64,000 bases of DNA from Eledone cirrhosa (Eukaryota; Mollusca; Cephalopoda; Octopoda; Eledonidae): assembly GCA_964016885.1 (NCBI GenBank), contig OZ024742.1:12643181-12707180 (forward strand), read 5' to 3'. This document shows positions 1 through 11,478 of this stretch, piece after piece. The translations under genes were made by a program, and so were the position numbers. Positions within the stretch are counted from its first letter, which is position 1. Each line of letters opens with the position of its first letter. A model generated the notes under the pieces. That model saw only the letters and a program-made list of their open reading frames with translations, had not been told where the DNA came from and did no database searches.

Positions 1-2620
1 ATACACACACACGGACACATACACACACACAGATAGATACACACACACAGATAGATACACACACACAGATACATACACACACACAGATAGATACACACAC
101 ACAGATAGATACACACACACGAATAGATACACACACACAGATAGATACACACACACAAATATATACACACACACAGATAGATACACACACACAGATACAT
201 ACACACACACGGACACATACACACACACAGATAGATACACACACACAGATACATACACACACAGATACATACACACACACAGATACATACACACACACAG
301 ATAGATACACACACAGAAATACATACACACACACACACACACACAGATACATACACACACAGAGATATATACATACACATAGATACATACATACAAACAG
401 TTACATACACACACACAGATACATACACACACAGAGATATATACATACACATAGATACATACATACAAACAGTTACATACACACACACAGATACATACAC
501 ACACAGAGATATATACATACACATAGATACATACATATAAACAGTTACATACACACACACAGATACATACACACACACACGGATACATACACACACAGAT
601 ACATACACACACACAGATACATACACACACACAGATACATACACACACACGGATAGATACACACACACAGATACATACACACACAGATACATACACGCAC
701 ATATATACATACACACACACACACAGATACATACACACACACATATACATACACACACACAGATACATACACACACACACATATACATACACACACACAG
801 ATACATACACACACACACAGATACACACACACACAGATACATACACACACACAGATACATACACACACACAGATACATACACACACACACAGATAGATAC
901 ACACACAGAAATACATACACACACACACACAGACACATACACACACACAAATATATACACACACACACAGATACATACACACACACAGATACATACACAC
1001 ACACAGATACATACACACACAGGTACATACACACACACAGATACATACACACACACAGATACATACACACACACAGATACATACACACACACAGATACAT
1101 ACACACACACAGATACATACACACACACACAGATACATACACACACACACAGATACATACACACACACACAGATACATACACACACACACAGATAGATAC
1201 ACACACAGAAATACATACACACACACACACAGATACATACACACACACAAATATATACACACACACATATACATACACACACACAGATACATACACACAC
1301 ACAGAGATACACACACACACACAAATAGATACACACACACAGATACATACACACACACACAGATACATACACACACACAGATACATACACACACACAGAT
1401 ACATACACACACACACAGATACATACACACACACATATACATACACACACACACAGATACATACACACACACACACAGATAGATACACACACAGAAATAC
1501 ATACACACACACACACAGATACATACACACACACAAATATATACACACACACATATACATACACACACACAGATACATACACACACACAGAGATACACAC
1601 GCACACACAAATAGATACACACACACAGATACATACACACACACAGATAGATACACACACACAGGTACATACACACACACAGATACATACACACACACAA
1701 ATAGATGCACACACAGATACATACACACACACAGGTACATACACACACAGATACATACATACACACACATATATATGCACACACTCATATGCATACACAC
1801 ACACAGATACATACACACACACAGATACATATACACACACAGATAAATACACACAGATACATACACACACACACAGATACATACACACACACAAATAGAT
1901 ACACACACACATGTACATACACACACACAGATACATACACACACACATATACATACACACACACAGATACATACACACACACAGATACATACACACACAG
2001 ATACATACACACACACACAGATACATACACACACAGATACATACACACCACAGATACATACACACACACAGATACATACACACACAGATACATACACACA
2101 CACAGATACATACACACACACAGATATATACACACACAGATACATACACACACACATATACATACACACACACACAGATACATACACACACACAGAGATA
2201 CCTACACACACAGATACATACACACACACGGATATATACACACACACACAGATAGATACACACACACAAATACATACACACACACACACAGATAGATACA
2301 CACACACAAATAGATACATACACACATATACATACACACACACAGATATAGATATACACACCCAGATACATACACACACACAGAAACACACACAGATACA
2401 TACACACACACACAGATACACACACAGATACATACATACATACACACACAGAGAGATACAGACACAAACATAGATATACACATATATACACATTGCACAG
2501 ACACACATATACACATACTGACATACATACACACTCACTGATACATACAGACATACATACACACATAGACACACACATACACATATATACACATATATAC
2601 ACATTGCACTGACACACATA
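1..2620. repeat. CA-rich minisatellite (ACACACAGATACATAC-like units)
   Basis: Some 2.6 kb of tandem units of about 14-18 bp, each a short run of AC followed by 'agatacat' or 'agatagat'. Variant units carry 'ggatac', 'aaatag', 'catatac' or 'aggtac'. A larger block around 'agagatatatacatacac' is repeated near 360, 433 and 506, so a longer-period duplication sits on top of the basic unit. The array starts before base 1. Long open frames on both strands (Cys/Val/Tyr-rich or Thr/His-rich) are products of the repeat and not genes. Confidence 0.97.
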
Positions 2621-2626
2621 TACAGA

Positions 2627-2770
2627 CTTTTACTTACTCTTAACACTATGACTTATTAAAGTAAATAGACATTGACGTACCGCTTTTAAAAATTGACCGT
2701 TGTTTTTGGAGGCCATCAGGATAGTGATTTGTTTACTTTAATAAGTCATAGTGTTAAGAGTAAGTAAAAA

Positions 2771-2771
<1 letters not shown>
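2627..2771. mobile_element. Short element with 39-bp terminal inverted repeats
   Basis: The left arm (2627-2665, starting cttttacttactcttaac) is repeated in reverse complement at about 2732-2771, nearly perfectly; one T-run differs by a single base. The interior is about 66 bp without coding capacity. It lies exactly between the CA minisatellite and a (GA)n tract. A miniature inverted-repeat element or a hairpin-forming insert both fit; no clear target-site duplication is seen because both flanks are simple repeats. Confidence 0.75.
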
Positions 2772-2852
<81 letters not shown>

Positions 2853-2999
2853 CGTGGAGAAAAGAAAGGGAGAGATAGATAAAGAAAAAGAAGAAAACAA
2901 AAAGAAAAGAGAACAGAGGAAAATAACGGGAGATTTCAAAACCATCAGACAGAGAAAAAAAATCCAATGAGAGATATATAGAGATAGAGAGAGGGGGGA
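2772..2999. repeat. (GA)n microsatellite and purine-rich tail
   Basis: Pure GA dinucleotides run to about 2848, followed by a purine-rich stretch (gaaa/gaga mixtures) to about 2999. The Ser/Leu-rich minus-strand frames here are repeat artefacts. Confidence 0.95.
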
Positions 3000-3559
3000 G
3001 AGAACGAAAGCCTTAAGTTATGTCATATTAAGTTGAGTTAACAATTGGGATGAAAAGCATAAATAAAATTAGAAATATTAATATTCATGAATGGAATATA
3101 GATATATAATATGAGAAATTACACATTGTTTAATTATGATTAGATATTTAGTTTAAAATTGAGATCAATATATTAAAAATTGGAATTTAAACATTATAAA
3201 ATATATATATTGCTAGAGAGATTATCTATCGCATATTACATACACATAGGCAAAGGTACATAAATATATATATATACACACTCACTCAGAAAATACACAT
3301 TATATCTACATAGCCTGTACATTCACATCCATAATTCTTAGCTATACATGAATAGATATGTGTGTGCATGTTCAATTGGTATACAGGCGTCACTCATGCA
3401 TATATACAGACAGACATATAATCATAAAAAGCATATAACACATGTATATGTATGTCAACACACACATATAGATACATTAGCCGTATATAGATATAATCAA
3501 CATATAACATAGTACAATTGAGTATATAAAATACAAAAGGAATATATTTTGGAAATATA
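3000..3559. other. AT-rich stretch without recognisable gene
   Basis: The sequence is A+T-rich with short TA and CA runs. A 76-codon minus-strand frame (3394-3624) has no recognisable domain and is compositionally like its surroundings. I see no feature here. Confidence 0.6.
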
Positions 3560-4190
3560 ATTATATCAATATAACTTAAAAAGCAAACGAATTCTACAAA
3601 TATCAAAATACTAAAATATCCCAAAATATTATAGAATATTTTAAGTTAAAATAATATGTTTAATATATTTAGTATAGAAATTAATCTTACGTATATTTTA
3701 ATCAAGATATTGAAAGGACAAACTTTTGAAAATTATGAGAAGCTATCAGAATAAAAATAAATCTAATAAAAATTATGAGAAGCTATCAGAATAAAAACAA
3801 ATCTAATAAAAACAAATCTAATAAAAAAAAAATAAAAAATGAATCTAATAAAAAAATAAATAAAATAATCTAATAAAAAATAAATCTAATAAAAAATAAA
3901 TCTAATAAAAAATAAAATATTATATCAATATAACTTAAAAAACAACGGATTCTACAGATAACAAAATATTAAAAATAAAAATAAAAAATGAAGAAATTAA
4001 AAATTTTTTTTAAAATCCAAAAGAAATTTCAAAAATTTTTTTTAATCTTTACAATTTTAAAAATTTCAAAAATTTTTAAAAATTTTAAATACTCTTAAAA
4101 TATTATAGAATATTTAAGCTAAAATAATATGTTTAGTATAGAAATTTATCTTACGTAATTTTATTCAAGATATTGAAAGGAGAAACTTTT
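3560..4190. repeat. Duplicated AT-rich segment with internal 40-bp tandem repeat
   Basis: About 180 bp at 3560-3738 (from 'atatcaatataacttaaaaa' through 'agatattgaaaggac') recurs in the same orientation at about 3920-4190. The second copy is split by an A/T-rich insertion. Between them, a 40-bp unit beginning 'aattatgagaagctatcag' is tandemly doubled at 3731-3770 and 3771-3810 and then decays into repeated 'aatctaataaaaa' units. Confidence 0.8.
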
Positions 4191-4355
4191 CTAGAATAGT
4201 TTATTATATTTATAATTATATTTATGAAGAAAATTTATACTTGGGTACTCAACCAAAGAAAATGAAAAAGGTGAAGGAATCTAATGATTTATCGACAGGT
4301 TAGATATATTAACTAAAATTACTTAATTAATTAAACTACATTTTAAATTTATATT

Positions 4356-6200
4356 TAATTTAAACGTTGAGTTTTCTGAAGAGAATTAAAAGGAGTAGCT
4401 TTTGAAATAATATTCCAAATCAGCGAATATTCAACATTATCTGCGTTTTAGGTCCCATAATAGGCTAGATAGCGAAGTTGAAGATTTTTTGTTTAATCTG
4501 TAAAATAATTTTTATGATTATTGAAGCGGGATTTAAATTCTGTAGAGGTAGAACCGACATAGTTAAATGAATTTAAATTAGTTTTAACATTACAATTATA
4601 AACTACATTTTTAGCTAAGGCAATTGTTATTTAACGGACAGTTGGATTTATTTCTACAGTTACAGTTATTCGATTGAATATTGCTTGGGTTATTAATTGT
4701 ATTTTGGTTAGGTTTTAAATTTCTATTATTAATTCTATTAATATTTTTCGCTAAATTTTGGTGGAAGAGTAGGTTAATTTTATAGTATGTCTATTAAAAA
4801 TTGAGTAATATTTATGTGTTCTAGGGAATCGTTTGTCAAGAGCTTTAAATAATAGTTTAGCAATAGGGGTTTTAATATTTAGTGAGAAAGGGGGAGCGAA
4901 CCATAATATAGTCCTAGTTCTATTTCTTTTTCGGCTTTCGGGGTTATAGTAATATTTTCTATTATGGTGTTGAAATTGTTACCATAATTAAAGTTGTTAT
5001 TATTTTGGTTATTTGTATATTATTATTATTATCGATGTATTTAATTTTATTTCTATACCCAGCTCTACCTAACGCTTCATTGTAATAATGCGCTTTTTCA
5101 TCAAATATATTCTTATAGATGAAATTCTTGAAATACGTTCTTGAACAGAGTTCACTATAGTATTTTTAACGGATCTGGGGTGATTAGAGTTAAAATTGAC
5201 ATAATTTAAAATTCTCATTTAGTTTGTGAAATGGATAATGAAGACATGTGTTGAGATTTAGTGTTACATCTAGAAAATTGACTTTTTATGGTTATTCTCT
5301 ATTTCTACTTTTAGATTAAGGTAATTAAAAAATTGTATAATTTGTTTCTTTTTCTATTTAGTTCACAGCTATTATTTTCTATAAGTAAAAGCATGTCGTC
5401 ACGATATAAGCCTCCGGTTACATCTGGTATTTTTCTATGTAGAAAGAATTAATTATAAATAGGCCCACAAGGTCCGTTACCTGAGCTGAGTCTGAAGATC
5501 CATGAGTCTGAAGATCCCATAGTTATGTCGAAATTATTATTTCTATCTGCCCTAGTCTAGAGTTGGTTATTAAATTCTATTAATGTTTTCCGTGCCGATA
5601 ATATAATGTGCATTTCATTGCTAGTTAGGTCTGTATGTTTAAAATGCGTAAGTTAGTGCCTTATTCAGTAGATTAGGAGTGATAGATGAGTAGTAGTTAG
5701 CAATATCCAAACTGAATAAACTTATTATTATAGTTATATTTAATTTCTTTAAACCAATCGATAACCTCACTAGTCCCTTTCAATAATTTTAAGTAAGATA
5801 AATTAGGTAAATTCTTAATTTGTTGTATTACTCTGTCTAGAATATTTTTGCTAAGTCTGCCCAGGTCAGATTTAGATGGTGCAATTAATCTGAATGGTAA
5901 ATCATTTTCAAAGTTTCTTTTATGATCCTTCATATTGATCTTAGGTTTCCTTGGCATGAAGGGTTGTATTTAATTTTCAATGTCTAGTTCATGCATTATC
6001 AAGTTCGTCCTTATTTGCTACTTTATATTTCTTCCTTAGTTCCATCAATATAAGGTCGTTATAAATGTCCTTTTGTATTCCATAAAGATTATTAGTTTTG
6101 TCCGACTTGACTAGAATTTTCTCCGTTTTCTCCAAGTTTTCAATCTTATCTTTAATATCTCTTAAGTAATCTTGGCCTTTGAAGTTGTTTTTGAAAACTT
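4356..6200 (-). pseudogene. Penelope-like retroelement, decayed RT + GIY-YIG polyprotein
   Basis: The motifs run in order on the minus strand but lie in different frames. 'SDKTNNLYGIQKD' is near 6075-6110. 'DLPFRLIAPSKSDLG' lies near 5870-5910, inside the only sizeable open piece (5957 to 5697, 86 codons). A reverse transcriptase motif 'DIANYYSSI' is at 5681-5707, one frame over. 'FDITMGSSDS' is near 5500-5532, and the catalytic box 'GLYRDDM' near 5390-5417. 'WFAPPFSLNIK' is near 4866-4906. A Cys cluster of form C-x-C-x5-C-x5-C is at about 4618-4668, followed by 'YVGSTSTEFKSRFNNH' near 4505-4600, which looks like a GIY-YIG endonuclease core. RT followed by a Cys cluster and GIY-YIG is the architecture of Penelope-like elements. 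Several frameshifts and in-frame stops are visible, and a 16-bp tandem duplication at 5488-5519 disrupts the DITMGS region. The copy is not functional. Subfamily is not assigned. Confidence 0.82.
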
Positions 6201-6430
6201 ATATATATATATATATATAAATGAAAGGTATAGATAATATTGTAGCAAGAAGCCAACAGTATTCCATAATATATAAGTGACTATAGCGTCAAAATGGGAA
6301 AAATAGTTAACGTAAGATGTGGGAAAAATAATTCAAACTCAACTCAAAAGGAATCAGGATATAGATTCATCCAACAGAATTTAGTGAAATCCAGGGAAAA
6401 ATCAATAGAGATAAAATAAAGTTTAAAATA
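6200..6430. other. Short (TA)n and unassigned AT-rich sequence before the gap
   Basis: A (TA)n run is at about 6201-6218. The rest, up to the gap, shows nothing recognisable. Confidence 0.6.
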
Positions 6431-6630
6431 NNNNNNNNNNNNNNNNNNNNNNNNNNNNNNNNNNNNNNNNNNNNNNNNNNNNNNNNNNNNNNNNNNNNNN
6501 NNNNNNNNNNNNNNNNNNNNNNNNNNNNNNNNNNNNNNNNNNNNNNNNNNNNNNNNNNNNNNNNNNNNNNNNNNNNNNNNNNNNNNNNNNNNNNNNNNNN
6601 NNNNNNNNNNNNNNNNNNNNNNNNNNNNNN
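6431..6630. other. Assembly gap (200 N)
   Basis: Exactly 200 consecutive N characters: a scaffolding gap of round, probably nominal, size. Open frames that span it are meaningless. Confidence 0.99.
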
Positions 6631-6690
6631 CAAAGCTTATAAAATACATGTGAGTGATTTATATTTAATTAACTATAGTAACATGCACGA

Positions 6691-6691
<1 letters not shown>

Positions 6692-6758
<67 letters not shown>

Positions 6759-6764
6759 AAACAC

Positions 6765-6822
<58 letters not shown>
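6692..6822. repeat. (CA)n then (TA)n compound microsatellite
   Basis: CA dinucleotides from about 6692 to 6789, broken once by 'ctcaaacacca', pass directly into TA dinucleotides to about 6822. Confidence 0.97.
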
Positions 6823-6825
<3 letters not shown>

Positions 6826-7228
6826 GTCAATGTAATCTGCATGACGTGCATACGTTCGTCGACATAACTAATTAATAAATATTTATGGGTTGTGAAACTA
6901 CTGTCTCCTTGTCAGAAGTTAACCACCTCTGTGATTGTGTCTACAGACGAATTTGAAAATGACAGCTCTACATATGTCAGACAAGACTATAGCTGAAATA
7001 AACAGACCAAGAACGTGCATACGTTTGGTAATGTAATTCATTAAATAAGTATTTGTGATAGTACACATCATATATTCAAAGATTTGATGGTGATTGGGTA
7101 AGTACAGTGGCTTAAGTAGAAGGCATCACTGCGAAAAGAATGACGTGAAAGCATTTTCAAATATTTCTCTTTACACTGAAAAATATTGCATGTATATCAC
7201 TATGTATGTATGTAAGTGTACATGTGTA
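6823..7228. other. Unassigned sequence
   Basis: I see no gene, repeat or RNA that I can support here. Confidence 0.5.
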
Positions 7229-7251
7229 TGGTTTTATATATATATATATAA

Positions 7252-7336
7252 CAAAGGAATTGTGGTAAGGAACCAGATGGACCATAACGCACCAGAGTAC
7301 TCAATACTTAGAGTAGTAGAGTGGTCACACTTTTTC
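7252..7336 (+). repeat. Dispersed repeat, copy 1 (shared with 11.5 kb)
   Basis: It contains 'ggaccataacgcacca', then 'agtactcaatact' and 'gtagtagagtgg'. The same series in the same order occurs at 11479-11606. Both copies are bounded by TA microsatellites. It has no coding signal. The family is unnamed by me; a microsatellite-associated interspersed repeat is the simplest reading. Confidence 0.7.
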
Positions 7337-7398
7337 CTATATATATATATAGATATATATATATATATATCACGATAAATTAATGGCGGCATAGGCCC

Positions 7399-7480
<82 letters not shown>
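7337..7480. repeat. (TA)n microsatellites
   Basis: Two TA runs, at about 7337-7372 and 7400-7480, are separated by 'cacgataaattaatggcgg'. Confidence 0.95.
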
Positions 7481-7482
<2 letters not shown>

Positions 7483-7719
7483 TTAGAAACACACAGATAC
7501 ATGCGGACACACACATATATACATGAATGCATCCGCACCCAACTGTGAGTTAAGGGTGCCAACTTCACCGATGTTGCTCAATGAATGACTGGGACAGACC
7601 AATTCATTTGAACTAGACTGAACCAGTATCAGAGTTAAAAATACATTATGAAGAGAGAAGAAACATTTAGATATAATTAGTAATAAAATGTATCATACCT
7701 AAACTGCTCCTAAATTCCT

Positions 7720-7722
7720 GTA

Positions 7723-7775
<53 letters not shown>
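7720..7775. repeat. (TA)n microsatellite
   Basis: About 50 bp of TA dinucleotides, continuing into a short ACATATAC-type degenerate run. Confidence 0.93.
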
Positions 7776-7779
<4 letters not shown>

Positions 7780-7780
<1 letters not shown>

Positions 7781-8869
7781 TACATGCATACATACTTGCA
7801 TATAAAACATACAAAACATACATACCCGTACAAATATTATGTTTGAGTTTAAGCTTGTTCAGGACTGACAATCAAGCTATCTCTAACAATATTAACGATA
7901 TCAACGCACAATATCTATAAATAAGAGAAAACCTTATTAATAACTTGAAGACAGTTGAATTGAATATCCCTGTCATTGAAATATGACAGTTAATTTCCCT
8001 GGCGTCATCTTAGATATTAACATATGCTATCACAAACCATACTGATTAAAAAACTTGCTAAGCATGTGAATAAGTACATATACTTAAATAAGACTGTTAT
8101 TGATCCAATCAGTACTGTCTCTTAGCAAACATCCTAAACCGAACGCCAGCCTCTACCCATGACCCCTACCAAACCAAACGTTAGGGGACGTTACTGTGTA
8201 AGAGTTTAATAGTCCTTAATATTTCGGGACACGTCATCACATTAAAAAATGCCAGCATAAGAACAACACCAGATGTCCTGCTCCAAATGAGTTTTTACAA
8301 CTCTTCCTTTGATGAAGGTATCTTATCCCGAAATATTTAGGTCTATAAAACACCTCCAGTGTAAGATTCCAAAAACTTTGTTATCGTTACTTTTAACATT
8401 TACTGTGCTATTATTTATATGATTATGCCGTGAGTTAAATCTAACAGGTACATTGATTCCCCCGTTCCTTCCCGCGATGATTAGATTTAAGATTACAATG
8501 CTAAATTACTTAAAATTCTTTATCAAAAATATATCTCGATTGCCTGGGGGCTATCTTAAATGTTTTCATGTGTTGTCTCGGAGATTTCGATACAATCACA
8601 ATCCTTACTTCAAAATTAAAGCACATCCTCCTTAGATATAAGACGCCAGCTATCCCCTTTGGCGGGTAGATTTTGAGAAAACTAATCCGCACTATTACCT
8701 CTGATTAATTGAAATAAAATCCACACTTGTTTTTGGCTGTGATATTGTTTTTCTTGGAAACAAATTTCTTTCCGAAGAGATTAATTTGGAAGAGTGCCAT
8801 TGAGGACATAGCGAAATCAGTTAGATCGCTCAAGGGCAGGTTTTGGACAAACACGAAGTGAAACAGCAT
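7780..8869. other. Unassigned sequence with one decayed inverted motif pair
   Basis: No gene is recognisable. Two related stretches face each other: 8213 region (minus strand 'tcccgaaatattaagg') and about 8318-8345 (plus strand 'tcccgaaatatttagg'). Each is preceded by 'gatga' on its own strand. They resemble eroded versions of the fold-back motifs at 12.7-13.5 kb, but the cores are not intact. The rest shows nothing I can identify. Confidence 0.45.
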
Positions 8870-9242
8870 TGAGAGGGGGGGGGTAGAAGAGGATAGACGC
8901 AATGAAAATATGAATGTGTATAACAGAAGAAAAAACAGAAATAGAAAAGGCTGACAAGTAACAAGTGTAAAAGAGAGATGTAGTGACGGAGAGGAAATAA
9001 GAAAGAGTGGTAAATAAAAATATAGAGAGATGAGTGATGATAAAATATATGTAGATATATGTAAATGAGTGTGAATGAGAAAAGGAAGAAAGATTTTTGT
9101 GGTGATAAGAGAAGAGGGAAAGAGAAGGAGGAAAGAAAGAAAGAAAAAGTAATGTAGGACAAAAGATAATTTACAGAGAAGACAGAGGTAGATATACAGA
9201 GATGGTGGGGGGAGGAAACTGATCGGTAGAGTTAAGGAAACG
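8870..9242. repeat. Purine-rich low-complexity flank
   Basis: The plus strand is strongly purine-biased (gaaag, aggaaa, a run of ten G near 8875) and leads into the main minisatellite. The apparent minus-strand frame rich in Phe/Ser/Leu follows from this bias. Confidence 0.8.
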
Positions 9243-9265
9243 GTGGTGGGGGACTGAGATAGAGC

Positions 9266-9336
<71 letters not shown>

Positions 9337-9543
9337 GGTTGTGGGAGAGACAGAGAGAGAGGGATGGAGAGAGACGGTCGTGGGAGAGACAGAGAGAGAA
9401 AGAGGGAGAGGGACAGTCGCGGGAGGGACAGAGAGAGAGGGAGAGGGACGGTCGTGGGAGGGACAGAGAGAGAGAGCGGGAGAGGGAGAGGGACGGTCGT
9501 GGGAGGGACAGAGAGAGAGAGGGAGAGGAACAGTCGTCGGAGG

Positions 9544-9583
<40 letters not shown>

Positions 9584-10238
9584 CTGTCGTGGGAGGGACA
9601 GAGAGAGAGATAGGGAGAGGGAGAGGGACGGTCGCGGGAGGGACAGAGAGAGAGATAGGGAGAGGGAGAGGGACGGTCGTGGGAGGGACAGAGAGGGAGA
9701 GGGAGGGAGAGGGAGAGGGACGGTCGTGGGAGGGACAGAGAGAGAGAGAGAGGGAGAGGGACGGTCGTGGGAGGGACAGAGAGAGAGAGAGAGAGAGGGA
9801 GAGGGACGGTCGTGGGAGAGACAGAGAGCGAGAGAGAGGGAGAGGGACAGTCGTGGGAGAGAGAGAGATAGGGAGAGGGAGAGGGACAGTCGTGGGAGAG
9901 AGAGAGATAGGGAGAGGGAGAGGGACAGACGTGAGAGAGAGAGAGATAGGGAGAGGGAGAAGGACGATCGTGGGAGGGACAGAGAGAGAGAGAGGGAGAG
10001 GAACAGTCGTCGGAGGGACAGAGAGAGAGAGAGAGAGGGAGAGGGACTGTCGTGGGAGGGACAGAGAGAGAGAGAGGGAGAGGGACAGTCGCGGGAGGGA
10101 CAGAGAGAGAGATAGGGAGAGGGAGAGGGACGGTCGCGGGAGGGACAGAGAGAGAGATAGGGAGAGGGAGAGGGACGGTCGTGGGAGGGACAGAGAGAGA
10201 GAGGGAGGGAGAGGGAGAGGGACGGTCGTGGGAGGGAC

Positions 10239-10269
<31 letters not shown>

Positions 10270-10773
10270 GAGAGGGAGAGGGACGGTCGTGGGAGGGACA
10301 GACGTGGGAGAGAGAGAGATAGGGAGAGGGAGAGGGACAGTCGTGGGAGAGAGAGAGATAGGGAGAGGGAGAGGGACAGACGTGGGAGAGAGAGATAGGG
10401 AGAGGGAGAGGGACAGACGTGGGAGAGAGAGAGATAGGGAGAGGGAGAGGGACAGTCGTGGGAGAGAGAGAGATAGGGAGAGGGAGAGGGACAGACGTGG
10501 GAGAGAGAGATAGGGAGAGGGAGAGGGACAGACGTGGGAGAGAGAGATAGGGAGAGGGAGAGGGACAGACGTGGGAGAGAGATAGGGAGAGGGAGAGGGA
10601 CAGACGTGGGAGAGAGAGATAGGGAGAGGGAGAGGGACAGACGTGGGAGAGAGAGAGATAGGGAGAGGGAGAGGGACAGTCGTGGGAGAGAGAGAGATAG
10701 GGAGAGGGAGAGGGACAGACGTGGGAGAGAGAGATAGGGAGAGGGAGAGGGACAGACGTGGGAGAGAGAGAGA
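9243..10773. repeat. Purine-rich minisatellite (about 37-39 bp units)
   Basis: The units are built from 'gggagagggac', then 'ggtcgtgggag' or 'agacgtgggag', then a variable GA tract often containing 'gatagggag'. From about 10,280 the unit settles to roughly 37 bp with 'cagacgtgggagag'; before that it is more variable, with 'ggacggtcgtgggaggga'. The plus strand is almost all purine. Every frame is open over long stretches on both strands (Arg/Glu/Asp/Gly on plus, Ser/Leu/Pro on minus), which is typical of a GA-repeat and not of a gene. Confidence 0.96.
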
Positions 10774-10875
10774 GACATTAATATAGGTAGAACAAACTAT
10801 GAAAAAGGAGATGCGTTGAGACAGGAATGAGATGAAATGAGATTGCTTATATTTATTTCTTGGCAAAGAATGAAA

Positions 10876-10911
10876 CAACAATTGTTGTTGTTGTTGCTGT
10901 TGTTGTTGCAG
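10876..10911. repeat. (TTG)n microsatellite
   Basis: A short tract of TTG/TGC trinucleotides between the purine minisatellite and a SINE. Confidence 0.85.
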
Positions 10912-10981
10912 TTGATTTACAAGTTGTCCTGGCCTCTATTTTAAATATTGCAAGAGTTGATTTTCTTGTGTAATTATTATT

Positions 10982-11200
10982 GGATCGGCAGAATCGGTAG
11001 AGCGTCGGACAACATATTTTGCGGCATACGAACCTTTACGTTCTGAGTTCAAATCCCGTCGAGGTTAACTTTGCCTTTCATTCTTACGTGGTCGATAAAA
11101 TAAAGTACCAGTAATGCACTGGGGTTGATATACTCAACTTTCCCCTCCCCTCAAAATTGCTGGCCTTGTGCCTATGTAAGAAACCATTATTACTATTTTT
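10982..11200 (+). mobile_element. tRNA-derived cephalopod-type SINE, copy 1
   Basis: The tRNA-related head starts near 'ggatcggcagaatcggtag' (A-box-like), with a B-box-like 'gagttcaaatcc' near 11045. It is followed by the conserved body 'ggttaactttgcctttcat' and 'gtcgataaaataaagtacc', and the tail 'aattgctggccttgtgcc'. This copy has about 25 extra bases ('ttgatatactcaactttcc') between 'gcactgggg' and 'aattgctggcc'. RNA polymerase III type promoter boxes are inferred from sequence; this is a non-autonomous retroposon. Confidence 0.88.
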
Positions 11201-11204
11201 TTCT

Positions 11205-11325
11205 CTAATTGTTTCTAATTTTGGCACAAGGCCAGCAATTACTCAGTGTATTACTGGTACTTCATTTTATCGACCCCGTAAGGATGAAAGGCAAAGTCAA
11301 CCTCGGCAGGATTTGATTCTAATAA
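11205..11325 (-). mobile_element. Cephalopod-type SINE, 5'-truncated, inverted copy
   Basis: On the minus strand it holds the SINE tail and body ('ggttgactttgcctttcat', 'cggggtcgataaaatgaag', 'aattgctggccttgtgcc') but lacks the tRNA head. It lies immediately beside copy 1 in the opposite orientation, so the two form a tail-to-tail pair around 11,160-11,235. Confidence 0.85.
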
Positions 11326-11478
11326 TGCTATTATATAGTATATTGTTGATATTGTGTTTTATATCCTGAAAGTGTGGCCCGATGTATGGGGAGATAACCC
11401 CCATTGAACATGGTATTACAAATATGTATATAGGTGTGTGTGGATATGTATCTATGTATCTATGTGTATATATATATA

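Noticed and set aside
545..2617. 690-codon minus-strand open frame
   Set aside because: Repeating Cys/Val/Tyr pattern produced by the CA-type minisatellite; equally long frames exist on the other strand and no domain is present.
4385..4425. CTGAAGA...GAAAT near 4377-4410 as a hammerhead
   Set aside because: The core words occur but no stem II or stem I can be drawn, and the region is the coding tail of the Penelope-like relic on the other strand.
6344..6649. Open frames across 6344-6649
   Set aside because: They consist mostly of translated N characters from the assembly gap.
9171..10881. Long Ser/Leu/Pro-rich and Arg/Glu-rich frames on both strands
   Set aside because: GA-repeat reads open in several frames of both strands at once; no start context, domain or unique sequence.
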